Translations under genes and position numbers: made by a program | Shown: positions 45,865 through 56,141 of the stretch, in pieces | Position numbering within the stretch: position 1 is the first letter of the stretch | How the letters are laid out: each line of letters starts with the position of its first letter | NCBI GenBank assembly: GCA_002239065.1 | Contig: MPNO01000014.1 | Span: 17,476-81,475 of the forward strand | Reading direction: 5' to 3' | Source: Defluviicoccus sp. bin129 | Lineage (GTDB): Bacteria > Pseudomonadota > Alphaproteobacteria > MPNO01 | Length of the DNA: 64,000 nt | Notes under the pieces: generated by a model | The model's input: the letters and a program-made list of their open reading frames with translations, nothing else | What the model was told of the DNA's origin: nothing | Databases searched by the model: none

Positions 45865-46940
45865 TGACGGCACGGCGGCAAACCCTCTACTGGCTTCTGG
45901 CGCTCGCCGGATTCCTCGCCGCGCTCTATATGCTGCGCGGCGTTCTGCTGCCCTTCGTGCTCGGCATGGCGGCCGCCTATTTCCTCGATCCCGTGGCCGA
46001 CTGGCTGGAACGACGCAAGTTTTCCCGGACCCTCGCGGCAACCGCGCTCACGGTCGCTTTCCTGGTCGTCGTCGCGCTGTTCCTGGTCCTTCTGGTGCCG
46101 CTGCTCCAGTCCCAGCTGATCGGCTTCGTGAGCCGCATCCCGGCCTATGTCGAAATGCTGCGCGCCGTCGCGGGCGACGCCCTGACGATCATCCAAGCGA
46201 ACCTGCCCGAAAGCGCGATCGCCAAGCTCCGCGAGGCCGCGGGAACTCTCGCCCAGGCGACCGTGGGCTGGCTCGGCGACCTGGTTTCCGGCATCTGGAG
46301 CGGCGGGCTCGCCCTGGTGAACCTGCTGTCGCTGATCGTCATCACCCCCATCGTCACGTTCTACCTCCTGCGCGACTGGGACCGGATCGTCGCTCGGGTC
46401 GACCACTGGCTGCCCCGCGACCATGCCGACACCATCCGCGAGCAGGTCAGGCTGGTCGACGAGACCCTGGCCGGGTTCGTGCGCGGGCAGGGGCTGGTGT
46501 GCCTCGGCCTCGGCACGTTCTACGCCGTCGCCCTGTCCCTCGCCGGGCTGGAGTTCGGTGTCGTGGTCGGGCTCGGCACCGGTCTGATCTCCTTCGTGCC
46601 CTATTTCGGCATGCTGGTGGGGCTTTGCGCCTCGATGGGCCTCGCTTTGGCGCAGTTCGAGTCCTGGCAGCCGATCGCCGTCGTCGCCGCCATATTCGTC
46701 GCCGGCCAGGTCGTGGAAGGCAACTTCGTGACCCCCAAGCTGGTCGGCGACCGCGTCGGGCTGCACCCGGTCTGGATGATCTTCGCCCTGCTGGCCGGCG
46801 GCGCGCTGTTCGGTTTCCTCGGCGTGCTGCTGGCGGTGCCGGCCGCGGCGACGATCGGCGTGGTGGTGCGCTTCGCCTTGTCGCGCTACACCGCGAGCCG
46901 GCTCTATCTGGGCGCGGGCGGCGGGCCCGATGGCGCGTGA
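45864..46940 (+). CDS. AI-2E/PerM family transporter
   Basis: 358 aa with about eight membrane segments. GTGLISFVPYFGMLVGL and VEGNFVTPKLVGDRVGLHP are the conserved family blocks. Members export AI-2 or act as sodium/proton antiporters; the substrate here is unknown. Its ATG shares a base with the upstream stop (TGATG). Confidence 0.9.
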   Translation: MTARRQTLYWLLALAGFLAALYMLRGVLLPFVLGMAAAYFLDPVADWLERRKFSRTLAATALTVAFLVVVALFLVLLVPLLQSQLIGFVSRIPAYVEMLRAVAGDALTIIQANLPESAIAKLREAAGTLAQATVGWLGDLVSGIWSGGLALVNLLSLIVITPIVTFYLLRDWDRIVARVDHWLPRDHADTIREQVRLVDETLAGFVRGQGLVCLGLGTFYAVALSLAGLEFGVVVGLGTGLISFVPYFGMLVGLCASMGLALAQFESWQPIAVVAAIFVAGQVVEGNFVTPKLVGDRVGLHPVWMIFALLAGGALFGFLGVLLAVPAAATIGVVVRFALSRYTASRLYLGAGGGPDGA

Positions 46941-47592
46941 CCGGGGGGGCGGCGCGCAGCTCGCTCTTCCGCTCGACGGCAAGCCGGCCTACGGGCGGGA
47001 CGACTTCCTGGTCGCCGACTGCAACCGCGCCGCGCTGGCCTGGATCGAGGCCTGGCCCGACTGGCCCGGGCGGTTGGCCGTTCTCGCCGGCCCCGAGGGG
47101 AGCGGCAAGACCCATCTCGCCCATATCTGGTGCCGTCTCGCCGGCGCCCGGACGGTCGCCGCAGGGCGTCTCGATCTCGACTCGGTCGGCGGCGCGCCGC
47201 TCGCGGTAGAGGGTATCGACGCCGCGCCCGACGACACGGTCCTGCTGCACGCGCTCAACCGCATCGCCGAGGCGGGCGGGCACGTGCTGGCCACCGCGCG
47301 GCTCGCGCCCGGCTATTGGCGCGGCCGGCTGCCCGATTTGGTGTCGCGGCTGCGCGCGGCGCCGACGGTGGAGATCGGCCGGCCGGACGACGCCCTGATC
47401 GAGGCGGTGCTGCGCAAGCTGTTCCGCGACCGCCAGATCGAGGTGCGCGGCGAGGCCGTCGAATTCCTGCTGCGCCACATGGAGCGCAGTCTCGAGGCGG
47501 CGCGCCGCACGGTCGCGGAGGCCGACCGGCTGGCGCTCGCCGAACGCCGTCCGGTGACCATCCCGCTGCTGCGCCGGGTCCTCGGAAGCTGA
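46930..47592 (+). CDS. hdaA: HdaA, DnaA-related replication regulator
   Basis: 220 aa. QLALPLDGKPAYGRDDFLV has a clamp-binding QLALPL motif at the start; GPEGSGKTHLAHIW is the P-loop. The DNA-binding domain of DnaA is absent, as expected for Hda. With the sliding clamp it promotes ATP hydrolysis by DnaA to stop re-initiation. It overlaps the PerM gene by 11 nt. Confidence 0.92.
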   Translation: MARDRGGGAQLALPLDGKPAYGRDDFLVADCNRAALAWIEAWPDWPGRLAVLAGPEGSGKTHLAHIWCRLAGARTVAAGRLDLDSVGGAPLAVEGIDAAPDDTVLLHALNRIAEAGGHVLATARLAPGYWRGRLPDLVSRLRAAPTVEIGRPDDALIEAVLRKLFRDRQIEVRGEAVEFLLRHMERSLEAARRTVAEADRLALAERRPVTIPLLRRVLGS

Positions 47593-47626
47593 GCCCGGCG
47601 GGCCGGCCCGCGGTGAGAATTCCGGC

Positions 47627-48139
47627 TCAGAACGGGATCGAGATGGCCTCGTGCACGGCGTCGCAGTTGAGCAGCGTCGCCTTCTTGGACGCGATCAGGA
47701 AGCTCGCCCCCGCACGGACCAGCCGGTAGTCGTAGCGCCCGCCGAAGCTGCGCTGGCCGTGCCCGGGCCGGTAGTCGAGCATGACGAAGCGGGCGCTGAC
47801 CGCGAAGCTCCTTGCCTCCGGGTCGGGCGGCTCGACGAGGACGTTGCCGATCGCGTGGCTGGTGCGGCTCGGCGGGATCTGGGCATGGACCCGGGGGTGG
47901 CGCAGCCGGGCGAGCCGGGTGGTCATCAGCTCGCGGTCGTCGAAGAACAGCGAGACATGCTCCCACGGGTCGTCCTGGTCGATCTTCGCCGGCGCCCAGT
48001 AGGTTCCGTCCTCGGCGAACAGCGCGATCCAGTCCTCGAACCGGCGGTCGTCGAGCAGCCCGACCTCGCGGATCAGGAAGCGCTCGACCTCGCGTGTCAC
48101 CAGCAGCTCGGCGAGCGCCGCATCGCCGGGGTTTCCCAT
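47627..48139 (-). CDS. Ring-hydroxylating dioxygenase small (beta) subunit
   Basis: 170 aa, SnoaL/NTF2-like fold of the beta subunits (VERFLIREVGLLDDRRFEDW, LFAEDGTYWAP). It is structural and helps assemble the alpha3-beta3 oxygenase. The ATG shares one base with the alpha-subunit stop (TGATG). It is convergent with hdaA. Confidence 0.9.
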   Translation of the reverse strand: MGNPGDAALAELLVTREVERFLIREVGLLDDRRFEDWIALFAEDGTYWAPAKIDQDDPWEHVSLFFDDRELMTTRLARLRHPRVHAQIPPSRTSHAIGNVLVEPPDPEARSFAVSARFVMLDYRPGHGQRSFGGRYDYRLVRAGASFLIASKKATLLNCDAVHEAISIPF

Positions 48140-49428
48140 CAGCCGCGGGACATCAGCGACAGCCAGGTCGCATAGTGGTTGCGCATCGCGACCTCGCTGG
48201 TGCCGATCGAGCGCACCCGCCCGGTATTGTGGTCGAGCGTCTCCGGCCCCTCCCGGGCGAGCAGGATCCATTCGTTCCCCGTGGTGGCCAGCCCCTGCTG
48301 CGCGCGGGCGAAGGCCTCGACATCGTCGGTCTGCACCATCGAGGAGGCCGAATGGGTGCCGTTGAGGATGCGGATCTGCTCGCGGAACATCCGTTCCGGC
48401 GCGCCCTTGAGCCTGATCGGATAGACGAAGATCTCGGTGAGGTCCGCCGCCACCGGGCGGATCACGCGGATATGCGGGTTGAGCTCCTGCATCGCCATGT
48501 TGGGGTAGAAGATGACGTTGTGCCGCGTCTTGGTCAGGATTTCCCGCGTCCGCTCCCTGCCGTGCCGCGCCTCCAGCCGCGCCACGTAGTCGCGGTGGAT
48601 GTCCGAATTGTTCTCGATCCGCGGCAGCCCGCCCTGCCAGGAATGCCCGTTGGGCAGCGCCGAGACGCCGAGCGGGTCCATCGACTTGACGCGGCCCCGC
48701 TTCTCGAAGAACTCGATGCCGCCCTTGTCGCCCTTGCGCCGGACGAATTGCCGGCCCGACGGGCGCGACGAGGATTCGTGGCTGTAGGCCGGGTGGTACA
48801 TGTCGGACAAATTGTCGATCTGGAACTTCCAGTTGCCGCGATACATGTAGCGGTGGACGCCGCCGGCGATCTCCACCTCGCCGTCCGGCGCGCTGGCCGC
48901 GAGGTCTTCGAGGCAGAACACGTTGGCGCCGAGCCAGTCGCGCAGCCCCGGCCCTTCCGCCGACAGGTTGGCGAACACGAAGCCGCAGATCCGGTCGACC
49001 CGGGCGATGCGCCCCATGCCGTCCCGAACCCTGTCCGGCTCGCGCCCCTCGGGGTAGCCCTCGGGCTGGGTGACGAAGTCGAGGTCGCCGTTCGTGTCGT
49101 AGGTCCAGCCGTGATACATGCAGACGAAGCGCCTCGCGTTGCCCTGCTCCTCGGCCACCACCTTGACGCCGCGATGGCCGCAGCGGTTGTAGAGCACGTG
49201 CACCGCGCCGTCGGAGTGGCGGGTCATGACGACCGGCTGGGCGCCGATCCGCGTGCACAGGAAGTCGCCGGGCTCGGGCACCTGGGAGGCGTGGCCGACA
49301 TAGACCCAGCCGCGCGCGAAGATGCGCTCCATCTCGAGCTCGAAGATCGCCGGGTCGTGGAACACGTCGCGATGGACCCTGGTGTCGGTCACCAGCCGCG
49401 ACAAATCGCCGCCGCCGCTCTCCAGCAT
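48139..49428 (-). CDS. Rieske ring-hydroxylating dioxygenase large (alpha) subunit
   Basis: 429 aa from the ATG at 49428, which has GGGAGAG upstream; an open extension to 49539 is less likely. The Rieske cluster ligands are in RCGHRG and CMYHGW. The mononuclear iron site is DNLSDMYHPAYSH with two His, and a distal Asp is expected later. It inserts both oxygen atoms into an aromatic ring. Substrate is not clear. It needs a ferredoxin and reductase; a matching pair lies 9 kb away at 58412-59974. GCGGTT-C-AACCGC (49477-49489) lies just upstream and could be an operator. Confidence 0.9.
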   Translation of the reverse strand: MLESGGGDLSRLVTDTRVHRDVFHDPAIFELEMERIFARGWVYVGHASQVPEPGDFLCTRIGAQPVVMTRHSDGAVHVLYNRCGHRGVKVVAEEQGNARRFVCMYHGWTYDTNGDLDFVTQPEGYPEGREPDRVRDGMGRIARVDRICGFVFANLSAEGPGLRDWLGANVFCLEDLAASAPDGEVEIAGGVHRYMYRGNWKFQIDNLSDMYHPAYSHESSSRPSGRQFVRRKGDKGGIEFFEKRGRVKSMDPLGVSALPNGHSWQGGLPRIENNSDIHRDYVARLEARHGRERTREILTKTRHNVIFYPNMAMQELNPHIRVIRPVAADLTEIFVYPIRLKGAPERMFREQIRILNGTHSASSMVQTDDVEAFARAQQGLATTGNEWILLAREGPETLDHNTGRVRSIGTSEVAMRNHYATWLSLMSRG

Positions 49429-49690
49429 GTCGCTCTCCCGAAATCGGCCCGAGGCGATCTTGCGGCCTCGCCCAAAGCGGTTCAACCGCCATGTCGCGCG
49501 CGGCCCGTCGGCGAACGGGTCGGTCATGGCGAATTCCATATGCTGTGCGATGGGGGACGCGGAACGGGTAACGCCGCCCGGCCGGGGTGGGGCGGCGTAT
49601 TCATCACGAGGGTACTATCTACACCAGAAATCGCGTCCCGTCAAGCATTATTTGGCAAAAAGGGTAATTTCTTGGCGCCGCGGCGACGGC

Positions 49691-50215
49691 CTACAGCGTG
49701 CCGCGGAGCGATTCCAGCCAGTCCCGGCGCGACCGGGCGAGGTCGATGTCGTGGCGCAGCCAGCCAGCGAAATGGCCGGGATCGTCGCGGTCCTCCAGCT
49801 CGAGGTCGCCGAGACGCGCGATTTCCGCGTCGCAGGTCTCGATCATCCGGTCGGTCTGCGCGCGCTGCTCGTCGGGCGGCAGAAGGTGCAGGAAGCGGAT
49901 CTTGAGCGCGAAGACGAGCCTGCCGACATCGCAGTTGGGCGCGCGGACGGCGCTGCGCAGCAAGTCCTGAAGATGGGCGCGCCCCGCCTCGGTGATGCCG
50001 AGCGGCCCGCCTTCGCCCTCGCCGGCGATCAGCCCCTCGGTCTTCAACAGCTCGATCGAGCTTCCCAGCAGGTCGAGCGAGGGGCCGACGATGCGGCTGG
50101 TGAAATCCCGCACCGCGTTGGCGAGCGCGGCGTAGCGCCGCGGGCTCTCGCACACCATGCCGAGGGCGGCGAGCCGCACGATTTCCTTGGGCAGCAGCGA
50201 GTGGTCGTTGAACAT
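49691..50215 (-). CDS. PadR-like winged-helix regulator
   Basis: 174 aa. The N-terminal 80 residues look like a winged helix (LPKEIVRLAALGMV, LLKTEGLIAGEGEGGPLGITEAGR with the wing), and the rest is a helical dimerisation region with a DLARSRRDWLESL end, as in PadR proteins. It lies 27 nt after hemA on the same strand. Whether it controls heme genes or the Rieske operon beyond it cannot be told. Confidence 0.6.
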   Translation of the reverse strand: MFNDHSLLPKEIVRLAALGMVCESPRRYAALANAVRDFTSRIVGPSLDLLGSSIELLKTEGLIAGEGEGGPLGITEAGRAHLQDLLRSAVRAPNCDVGRLVFALKIRFLHLLPPDEQRAQTDRMIETCDAEIARLGDLELEDRDDPGHFAGWLRHDIDLARSRRDWLESLRGTL

Positions 50216-50242
50216 CCGGCGAGCCCGATCGGGTTGCCTCCC

Positions 50243-51457
50243 TCACGCGGCGAATTTGAGCTCCAGCCGGCCCCACACGTCCTGGAGCGCCGCGACCAGC
50301 CGCTCCATCGTCTCGTCGTCGTGCAGCGGCGTCGGGGTCAGCCTCAGCCGTTCCGTCCCCTTGGGCACGGTCGGATAGTTGATCGGCTGGACGTAGATCG
50401 CATGGCGTTCCATCAGCGCATCCGTCACCTGCTTGCAGCGCACCGCGTCGCCGACGAAGACGGGCACGATGTGGGACGGCGAGGGCATCGCCGGCAGCCG
50501 GGCTTCCCTGAGCTTCGCCTTGAGCGTCCGGGCGCGCTCCTGGTGGCGCTCGCGCAGCTCGCCGGCCGCGCTCACATGGCGGATGCTCGCCCGCGCGCCG
50601 GCCGCGATGGCGGGCGGCAGCGAGGTGGTGAAGATGAACCCGGCGGCATGGCTCCTGACATAGTCGACCATCGCGGCGGTCCCCGCGATATAGCCGCCGA
50701 CGACGCCGAACGCCTTGGCCAGCGTGCCCTGGACGATGTCGATCCGGTGCATCGCGCCGTCGCGCTCGGCGACGCCCGCGCCGCGCGCGCCGTAGAGCCC
50801 CACCGCATGGACCTCGTCGAGATAGGTCATCGCGCGGTGCGCCTCGGCGACGTCGCAGATTTCCGCGATCGGGGCGAAGTCGCCGTCCATCGAGTAGAGC
50901 GATTCGAAGGCGACGATCTTGGGGGCGTCCGGGTCGCATTCGGCGAGCAGCCGGTCGAGATGGTCCACGTCGTTGTGGCGGAAGATCTTCTTCTCCGCCC
51001 GGCTGTAGCGGATGCCGGCGATCATCGAGGCGTGGTTGTCCGCGTCCGAGACGATCACGCAGCCCGGCAGGGTCTGGCCGAGCGTGCCGAGCGTCGCCTC
51101 GTTGGCGACATAGCCCGAGGTGAACAGGAGCGAGGCCTCGGTCCGGTGGAGCCGCGCGAGCTCCTCCTCGAGCAGGACATGGTAGTGGCTCGTCCCCGAG
51201 ATGTTGCGGGTGCCGCCGGCGCCCGCGCCCACCCTGTCGAGCGCCTCGTGCATCGCGGCCACGACCGACGGATGCTGCCCCATGCCGAGATAGTCGTTGC
51301 TGCACCACACGGTGACGTCCTCGACCGCGTCGGCGGCATGGCGCGCCGCCCTGGGGAAGGCGCCGGCATGGCGCTCAAGATCGGCGAATACCCGGTAACG
51401 CCCGTCGCTTCGCAGACGCGCAAGCCGGTCCGAAAAGAACTTTTCGTAATCCATCAC
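50243..51457 (-). CDS. hemA: 5-aminolevulinate synthase
   Basis: 404 aa PLP enzyme that condenses glycine and succinyl-CoA, the alphaproteobacterial route to heme. [43 protein letters not shown] and [15 protein letters not shown] (PLP Lys) are clear. The length is standard. It is part of a minus-strand run moaA, aminotransferase, hemA, PadR-like. Confidence 0.96.
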   Translation of the reverse strand: MMDYEKFFSDRLARLRSDGRYRVFADLERHAGAFPRAARHAADAVEDVTVWCSNDYLGMGQHPSVVAAMHEALDRVGAGAGGTRNISGTSHYHVLLEEELARLHRTEASLLFTSGYVANEATLGTLGQTLPGCVIVSDADNHASMIAGIRYSRAEKKIFRHNDVDHLDRLLAECDPDAPKIVAFESLYSMDGDFAPIAEICDVAEAHRAMTYLDEVHAVGLYGARGAGVAERDGAMHRIDIVQGTLAKAFGVVGGYIAGTAAMVDYVRSHAAGFIFTTSLPPAIAAGARASIRHVSAAGELRERHQERARTLKAKLREARLPAMPSPSHIVPVFVGDAVRCKQVTDALMERHAIYVQPINYPTVPKGTERLRLTPTPLHDDETMERLVAALQDVWGRLELKFAA

Positions 51458-51486
51458 CCTCAGACCCTAAACCGGGGCCCCGCCGG

Positions 51487-52875
51487 TCAGGCGAGACCCT
51501 GCTCGGCCACAAAGCGCGCCGTGTCGTCGAGCGCCCGGGCGAACCGGGCGAGCATCTCGTCGATCTCGGCCTCGCCGATGATCAAAGGCGGCGAGAACGC
51601 GACCCGGTCGCCGAGCCCGCGGACGATCAGCCCGTGCTCCTCGGCGCGCCCGGCGAGATAGGCGCCGATTTTCGCCTGCGGGTCGAAGGGCCGCGCGGTC
51701 GCCTTGTCGGCGACGAGCTCGACAACCCCGACCAGGCCGATCCCCGCGATCTCCCCGGTCAGCGGATGATCGGCGAAGCCGGCGAGACCCTCCTGGAGAT
51801 GCGGCGCCGTGCTCGCGACCTGTCCAACGAGATCGATTTCGTCGTAGATCGCCAGCGTTTCCAGCGCCACCGCGGCCGGCACCGGGTGGCCGGAATAGGT
51901 GAAGCCGTGGCCCAGCGTGCCCAGCGCGTGCGATCCTTCGGCGATGCCGCGATAGACCGTCTCGTTCACCTGCACCGCGGCGATCGGCAGGTAGCCCGAC
52001 GACAGCGCCTTGGCCATGGTCAGCAGATCGGGCTCCAGCCGGTAGGTCTCCGAGCCCCACATCCGCCCGGTCCTGCCGAAGCCGCAGATCACCTCGTCGA
52101 CCACGAACAGCACGTCGTGGCGCTTCAGCACCCGCTGGATCTTCTCGAAATAGGTCGCCGGCGGCAGGATCACCCCGCCCGCCCCCATGACCGGCTCGGC
52201 GAAGAAGGCGGCGACGGTTTCCGGCCCCTCGGCGAGGATCAGCCGCTCCAGCGACTCCGCGCAGCGCGAGGCGAAGTCTTCCTCGCTCTCGCCGTCGCGC
52301 CCCTCGCGCCAGTAATGCGGGCAGTCGGTATGCAGGAAGCCGGGAAAGGGCAGGTCGAACCCGGCATGGTTGCGCGGCACCCCGGTCACGCTCGCCGCCG
52401 CCGCGGTGATCCCGTGATAGCCGCGCCTCCGGCCGACGATCTTCTTCTTGGCTGGGCGGCCGATGGCGTTGTTGTAGAACCAGATCAGCTTGATCGCGCT
52501 GTCGATCGCCTCGGACCCCGAATTGGCGAAGAAGGTCCGCGCCATCGGCACCGGCGCCAGCGCCTTGAGGCGTTCGGCGAGCTCGACCTGGGGCTGGTGG
52601 CTGCGGCGGTCGAAGCCGTGATAGAAGGGCAGGGTGCGCATCTGGCGGCTGGCCGCCTCGGCGAGCCGTTCGTTGCCGAAGCCGAGCGAGACGCACCAGA
52701 GCCCGGCCATCCCCTCGATATACTCCTTGCCGGTCTCGTCCCAGACATGGACGCCGTCGCCGCGCGCCATGACCAGCGAGCCCTCGCGTTCGTTCTCGAC
52801 CGCGTCGGTATAGGGGTGGAGCAGCGCCTGCGGGTCGCGGAACCGGTAAAGGTTCGATCGGGTCACGGTATCCAT
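51487..52875 (-). CDS. Class III aminotransferase (omega-transaminase type)
   Basis: 462 aa, PLP fold type I. GMAGLWCVSLGFGNERLAEA at the N-terminus, FFANSGSEAIDSAIKL (cofactor phosphate), VVDEVICGFGRTGRMWG (Asp) and LTMAKALSSGYLPI (Lys) are seen. It probably moves an amino group from an amine or beta-amino acid to pyruvate. It lies 29 nt before hemA and 13 nt after moaA; a metabolic link is not obvious. Confidence 0.92.
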   Translation of the reverse strand: MDTVTRSNLYRFRDPQALLHPYTDAVENEREGSLVMARGDGVHVWDETGKEYIEGMAGLWCVSLGFGNERLAEAASRQMRTLPFYHGFDRRSHQPQVELAERLKALAPVPMARTFFANSGSEAIDSAIKLIWFYNNAIGRPAKKKIVGRRRGYHGITAAAASVTGVPRNHAGFDLPFPGFLHTDCPHYWREGRDGESEEDFASRCAESLERLILAEGPETVAAFFAEPVMGAGGVILPPATYFEKIQRVLKRHDVLFVVDEVICGFGRTGRMWGSETYRLEPDLLTMAKALSSGYLPIAAVQVNETVYRGIAEGSHALGTLGHGFTYSGHPVPAAVALETLAIYDEIDLVGQVASTAPHLQEGLAGFADHPLTGEIAGIGLVGVVELVADKATARPFDPQAKIGAYLAGRAEEHGLIVRGLGDRVAFSPPLIIGEAEIDEMLARFARALDDTARFVAEQGLA

Positions 52876-52888
52876 CGAGAAAGTCCGT

Positions 52889-53986
52889 TCAGCCGCCGGT
52901 GACGCTCATATGGCGCGACACAGCGGGGTCGCGCCGGCGCCGGTCGATGATGAAGTCGTGGCCCTTGGGCTTGCGGCCTATGGCCTCGTCGACCGCCGCC
53001 ATCAGGAGGTCGTCGTCCGGGCTCGCGCGCAGCGGCGCGCGGAGATCGGCGGCGTCCTCCTGTCCCAGGCACATGAAGAGCGTGCCGGTGCAGGTGAGGC
53101 GAACGCGGTTGCAGGATTCGCAGAAATTGTGGGTCATCGGGGTGATGAAACCGACACGCCCGCCGGTCTCGCGGCAGACCGTGTAGCGCGCCGGCCCGCC
53201 GGTCGAATAGTCGCTCTCGTCGAGCGTGAAGCGGTGCTTGAGCGCGGCGCGCACCATGGAGAGCGGCAGATACTGGTCGAGCCTGGCATCGCCGCCGATC
53301 TCGCCCAGGGGCATGACCTCGATGAAGGTGAGATCGTAGCCGCGCCCGCCGCACCATTCGACCATGTCGGCGAGTTCGTCGTCGTTGACGCCCCTGAGCG
53401 CCACCGTGTTGATCTTGACCCGGAGCCCGGCCGCATCCGCCGCGGCGAGCCCGTCCATCACCTGTTCGAGCCGGCCCCAGCGGGTGATGTCGGCGAATTT
53501 CGCGGCGTCCAGGGTGTCCAGCGAGACGTTGATCCGCCTGACCCCGGCATCGCGGAGGTCGTTGGCGAAGCGTCCGAGCTGGCTGCCGTTGGTGGTGAGC
53601 GTCAGCTCGTCCAGCGTGCCGTCGCCGAGATGGCGGCCGAGGCGCTCGATCAGCCACAGGATGTTGCGGCGCACCAGGGGCTCGCCGCCGGTGAGCCGCA
53701 GCTTGCGCACGCCGCGGCGCACGAAGGCGCTGCACAGCCGGTCCAGCTCTTCGAGGGTGAGCACCTCCGTCTTGGGCAGGAAGGTCATCGATTCCGCCAT
53801 GCAGTAGACGCAGCGGAAGTCGCAGCGGTCGGTCACCGAGACCCGGAGATAGGAGACCCGCCGGTCGAACGGGTCGATCAGCAGGGGCAGGGGCGCGCCG
53901 TTCCCGTCCAGACTCGCCGATCCGTTATCTGAAACCCGATCGCCCATCTTCCCGCCGGCAACATGCAGAGTATCCGCGACGACCAA
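52889..53986 (-). CDS. moaA: GTP 3',8-cyclase
   Basis: Up to 365 aa; an ATG before G-D-R-V-S-D is an alternative start. The radical-SAM cluster motif is CDFRCVYC, the second cluster uses [11 protein letters not shown] and a later Cys, and the protein ends in Gly-Gly (MSVTGG), the tail needed for activity. It starts molybdopterin synthesis, which the molybdenum hydroxylase at the left end of the window needs. Confidence 0.96.
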   Translation of the reverse strand: MVVADTLHVAGGKMGDRVSDNGSASLDGNGAPLPLLIDPFDRRVSYLRVSVTDRCDFRCVYCMAESMTFLPKTEVLTLEELDRLCSAFVRRGVRKLRLTGGEPLVRRNILWLIERLGRHLGDGTLDELTLTTNGSQLGRFANDLRDAGVRRINVSLDTLDAAKFADITRWGRLEQVMDGLAAADAAGLRVKINTVALRGVNDDELADMVEWCGGRGYDLTFIEVMPLGEIGGDARLDQYLPLSMVRAALKHRFTLDESDYSTGGPARYTVCRETGGRVGFITPMTHNFCESCNRVRLTCTGTLFMCLGQEDAADLRAPLRASPDDDLLMAAVDEAIGRKPKGHDFIIDRRRRDPAVSRHMSVTGG

Positions 53987-54035
53987 CGACCGCCGCCTTC
54001 GGGAGCGAAATTAGGTCAAACGCCGCCGCTTGTCA

Positions 54036-55064
54036 TTATCCCGCGTCGAAATTGCCCCTCGCCCCCCCTCCGGCGATCCGCCGCGACGGGCGGGGCGGGG
54101 GCGGTCGACCGGTATCGGCGGCGAACGGATGCACCGGCATGTCCCTGGGGCGGACCGCGTAGCGGGCGAAGATGTCGGCATAGCCGCGATAGGCGAACCC
54201 GTTCGCCGCCTCGGATCGTCCGCCGCACTCCGCCCGATGCGTTTCCCGCAGACGGAACCACGGCAGGTCCGGCCGGCGGTGATGCAGCGCGTGAAAGTTG
54301 TTGCCGAGATAGAGCAGGCGCCAGAACGGCGACGCCTCGACCGTCACCGAGCGCGAATCCCGTCCCCGCGCCGGTCGATGCTCGTTGAACGAGCGGTGCA
54401 GGGTGAGGGACAGGCCGACGAAAGCGGCGAGGAGATAGACCCAAAACGCCATGCCGCACACGGCCGTCACCCACCACAGCAGCAGCGCCACGAGCGCGAG
54501 GTGAGGCCACCATTCGCGCACGACGCGGCGTCCGTCCCGCCCCGCCAGCGCGCGGAGTTCCGCCCACCAGTACCGCGCGGCCACGATCGCCGGCCCCACC
54601 GAAAGGCGGCCGAGGAGCGTGTTGTTGAAGATCATCAGCCGGCGCGCGGCAGGAGGCATGCGCCGCCACTGCGCGGCGGTGAAGTAGAAGGATTCCGGGT
54701 CGGCGTCCGGGTCCGTCAGCCGCGACACGCGGTGATGGGCGAGATGCACCCGCCGATAGGCGTGGAACGGTATCCACAGCCCGAGCGGGAGCATGCCGAG
54801 GACGTCGTTGACCGCGCGGTGCCGGGTCGGATGGCCGTGGATCGCCTCGTGCTGGAGCGAGTTGTGCCAGGCGATGATGCACCCCAGGGCGGGCGCGGCG
54901 ATCCACCACGGCAGCAGCGAGGCGTGCAGGGTCAGCAGCAGCCAGCCGCCGTAGATCGCCGCCGCGACCAGCCAGGTGGGGAGCTCGGCGCAGCGCAGGG
55001 ATGCACGCAGCGCACCCCCACCGCTAATCGTGCTCGCGGCAACCGTCGATCCATGTCCAGACAT
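54036..55064 (-). CDS. Membrane fatty acid desaturase
   Basis: 342 aa, about four membrane helices. Three His boxes ligate the di-iron centre: HEAIHGH, HLAHHRV and NNFHALHHRRPDLPW. It should place a double bond in an acyl chain or act on a related lipid such as a carotenoid or sphingoid base. It is divergent from the XRE-regulator operon, with an AT-rich 166 nt region between. Confidence 0.88.
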   Translation of the reverse strand: MSGHGSTVAASTISGGGALRASLRCAELPTWLVAAAIYGGWLLLTLHASLLPWWIAAPALGCIIAWHNSLQHEAIHGHPTRHRAVNDVLGMLPLGLWIPFHAYRRVHLAHHRVSRLTDPDADPESFYFTAAQWRRMPPAARRLMIFNNTLLGRLSVGPAIVAARYWWAELRALAGRDGRRVVREWWPHLALVALLLWWVTAVCGMAFWVYLLAAFVGLSLTLHRSFNEHRPARGRDSRSVTVEASPFWRLLYLGNNFHALHHRRPDLPWFRLRETHRAECGGRSEAANGFAYRGYADIFARYAVRPRDMPVHPFAADTGRPPPPRPSRRIAGGGARGNFDAG

Positions 55065-55117
55065 GCAGGTTCCTTTGGCGCTCCGCCACGACGCGGGCAG
55101 AGCTGTGAAAATCCTTC

Positions 55118-55130
55118 ACACAGTATGTGT
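55118..55130. promoter_or_regulatory. Candidate operator (ACACA-N3-TGTGT)
   Basis: A perfect 5+5 inverted repeat, ACACAGTATGTGT, in the desaturase/XRE intergenic region. On the minus strand it overlaps a possible -10 (CATACT) of the desaturase promoter. An XRE-type regulator is encoded next to it and is the natural candidate to bind. Confidence 0.4.
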
Positions 55131-55160
55131 TGCATCCTAATTGATGATTCAATATGTATC

Positions 55161-55190
55161 TTGTCACTTTCAAATTTATATGTTGATATT
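55161..55190 (+). promoter_or_regulatory. Candidate promoter of the XRE-PhnD-HAL operon
   Basis: TTGTCA (55161-55166, one base off consensus) and GATATT (55185-55190) are separated by 18 nt in an AT-rich stretch. Start of transcription near 55197 would give a short leader with AAAGGAGG before the ATG at 55231. Confidence 0.5.
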
Positions 55191-55230
55191 AGTAACGCAT
55201 GTTGAGAGAATGTCGGAAAGGAGGCGCGCG

Positions 55231-56118
55231 ATGGGACTGACGGTCAACCTGGATCGGCGCGATTTCGCGCGCGCGTTCCGCGACCGGCTGGCGGAGGCGC
55301 TGGACCGCGCCGGGATGAACCGGACGGAGCTCGCGCGCGCGGTCGGGATCGACCGCTCGACGCTGTCGCTGCTGATGTCGGAGGAATCCGACCGGCTGCC
55401 GCGCGCCGACACCGCGGCGGCGATCGCCAATGCGCTCCAGGTCAGCCTGGACTGGCTGCTCGGGCTCAGCAACGAAGCCGATCTGGGCGCCGATATCGTC
55501 CCGGAGACGATGGAGATCGCGCCGAGCTCGCCGACCCCCCTCGACGAGAGGATCAACCGCTGGATCGAGGAGGCGGTCGGCTACAAGATCCGCTACGTCC
55601 CCACCACCATTCCCGACCTGGCGAAGACCGACGCGGTGTTGCAGCACGAGTACCGCGATTTCGCGGTCAAGACGGCGGGCCAGGCGATCGCCCTGAGCCA
55701 GCAGAAGCTGGCCTATGCCCGCCTGCCCGAGACCGATATGGAGATTTGCACGCCGCTGCAGGCGATCACCGGTTTCGCCCACGGCGAGGGGATGTGGAAA
55801 GGCCTGCCGCTCGACGACCGGATCGCCCAGCTGGACCGCCTTATCCTCCTGGTCGAAGAGCTCTACCCGACCCTCAGGCTCTATCTGTTCGACGGGCTCA
55901 CCCACTACGCGGCGCCCTACACCATCTTCGGGCCCCAGCGGGTCGCCCTCTACGCCGGCCAGGTTTACCTGGTGTTCAACACCCGCGAGCACATCCGCGT
56001 GCTCACCCGCCATTTCGACGATCTGGTCCGCGCCGCCGTGGTCAATTCCGCCGAGGCCGGGGCGTATCTGCGCCGGCTGCGCGGCGAGTTGAACGGCGGC
56101 GGCGGCGGGTCGGCGTAA
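55231..56118 (+). CDS. XRE-family transcriptional regulator with large effector domain
   Basis: 295 aa. Residues about 10-75 form a helix-turn-helix: LAEALDRAGMNRTELARAVG, IDRSTLSLLMS and LPRADTAAAIANALQVSLDWLLG. The remaining 200 residues are not a known sensor domain to me. ATG 55231 is chosen for the ideal AAAGGAGG upstream; an in-frame ATG at 55210 lies before that Shine-Dalgarno sequence. It is the first gene of a three-gene operon and divergent from the desaturase. Confidence 0.85.
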   Translation: MGLTVNLDRRDFARAFRDRLAEALDRAGMNRTELARAVGIDRSTLSLLMSEESDRLPRADTAAAIANALQVSLDWLLGLSNEADLGADIVPETMEIAPSSPTPLDERINRWIEEAVGYKIRYVPTTIPDLAKTDAVLQHEYRDFAVKTAGQAIALSQQKLAYARLPETDMEICTPLQAITGFAHGEGMWKGLPLDDRIAQLDRLILLVEELYPTLRLYLFDGLTHYAAPYTIFGPQRVALYAGQVYLVFNTREHIRVLTRHFDDLVRAAVVNSAEAGAYLRRLRGELNGGGGGSA

Positions 56119-56141
56119 CGGCGGCACGGGGGAGCGCGTCG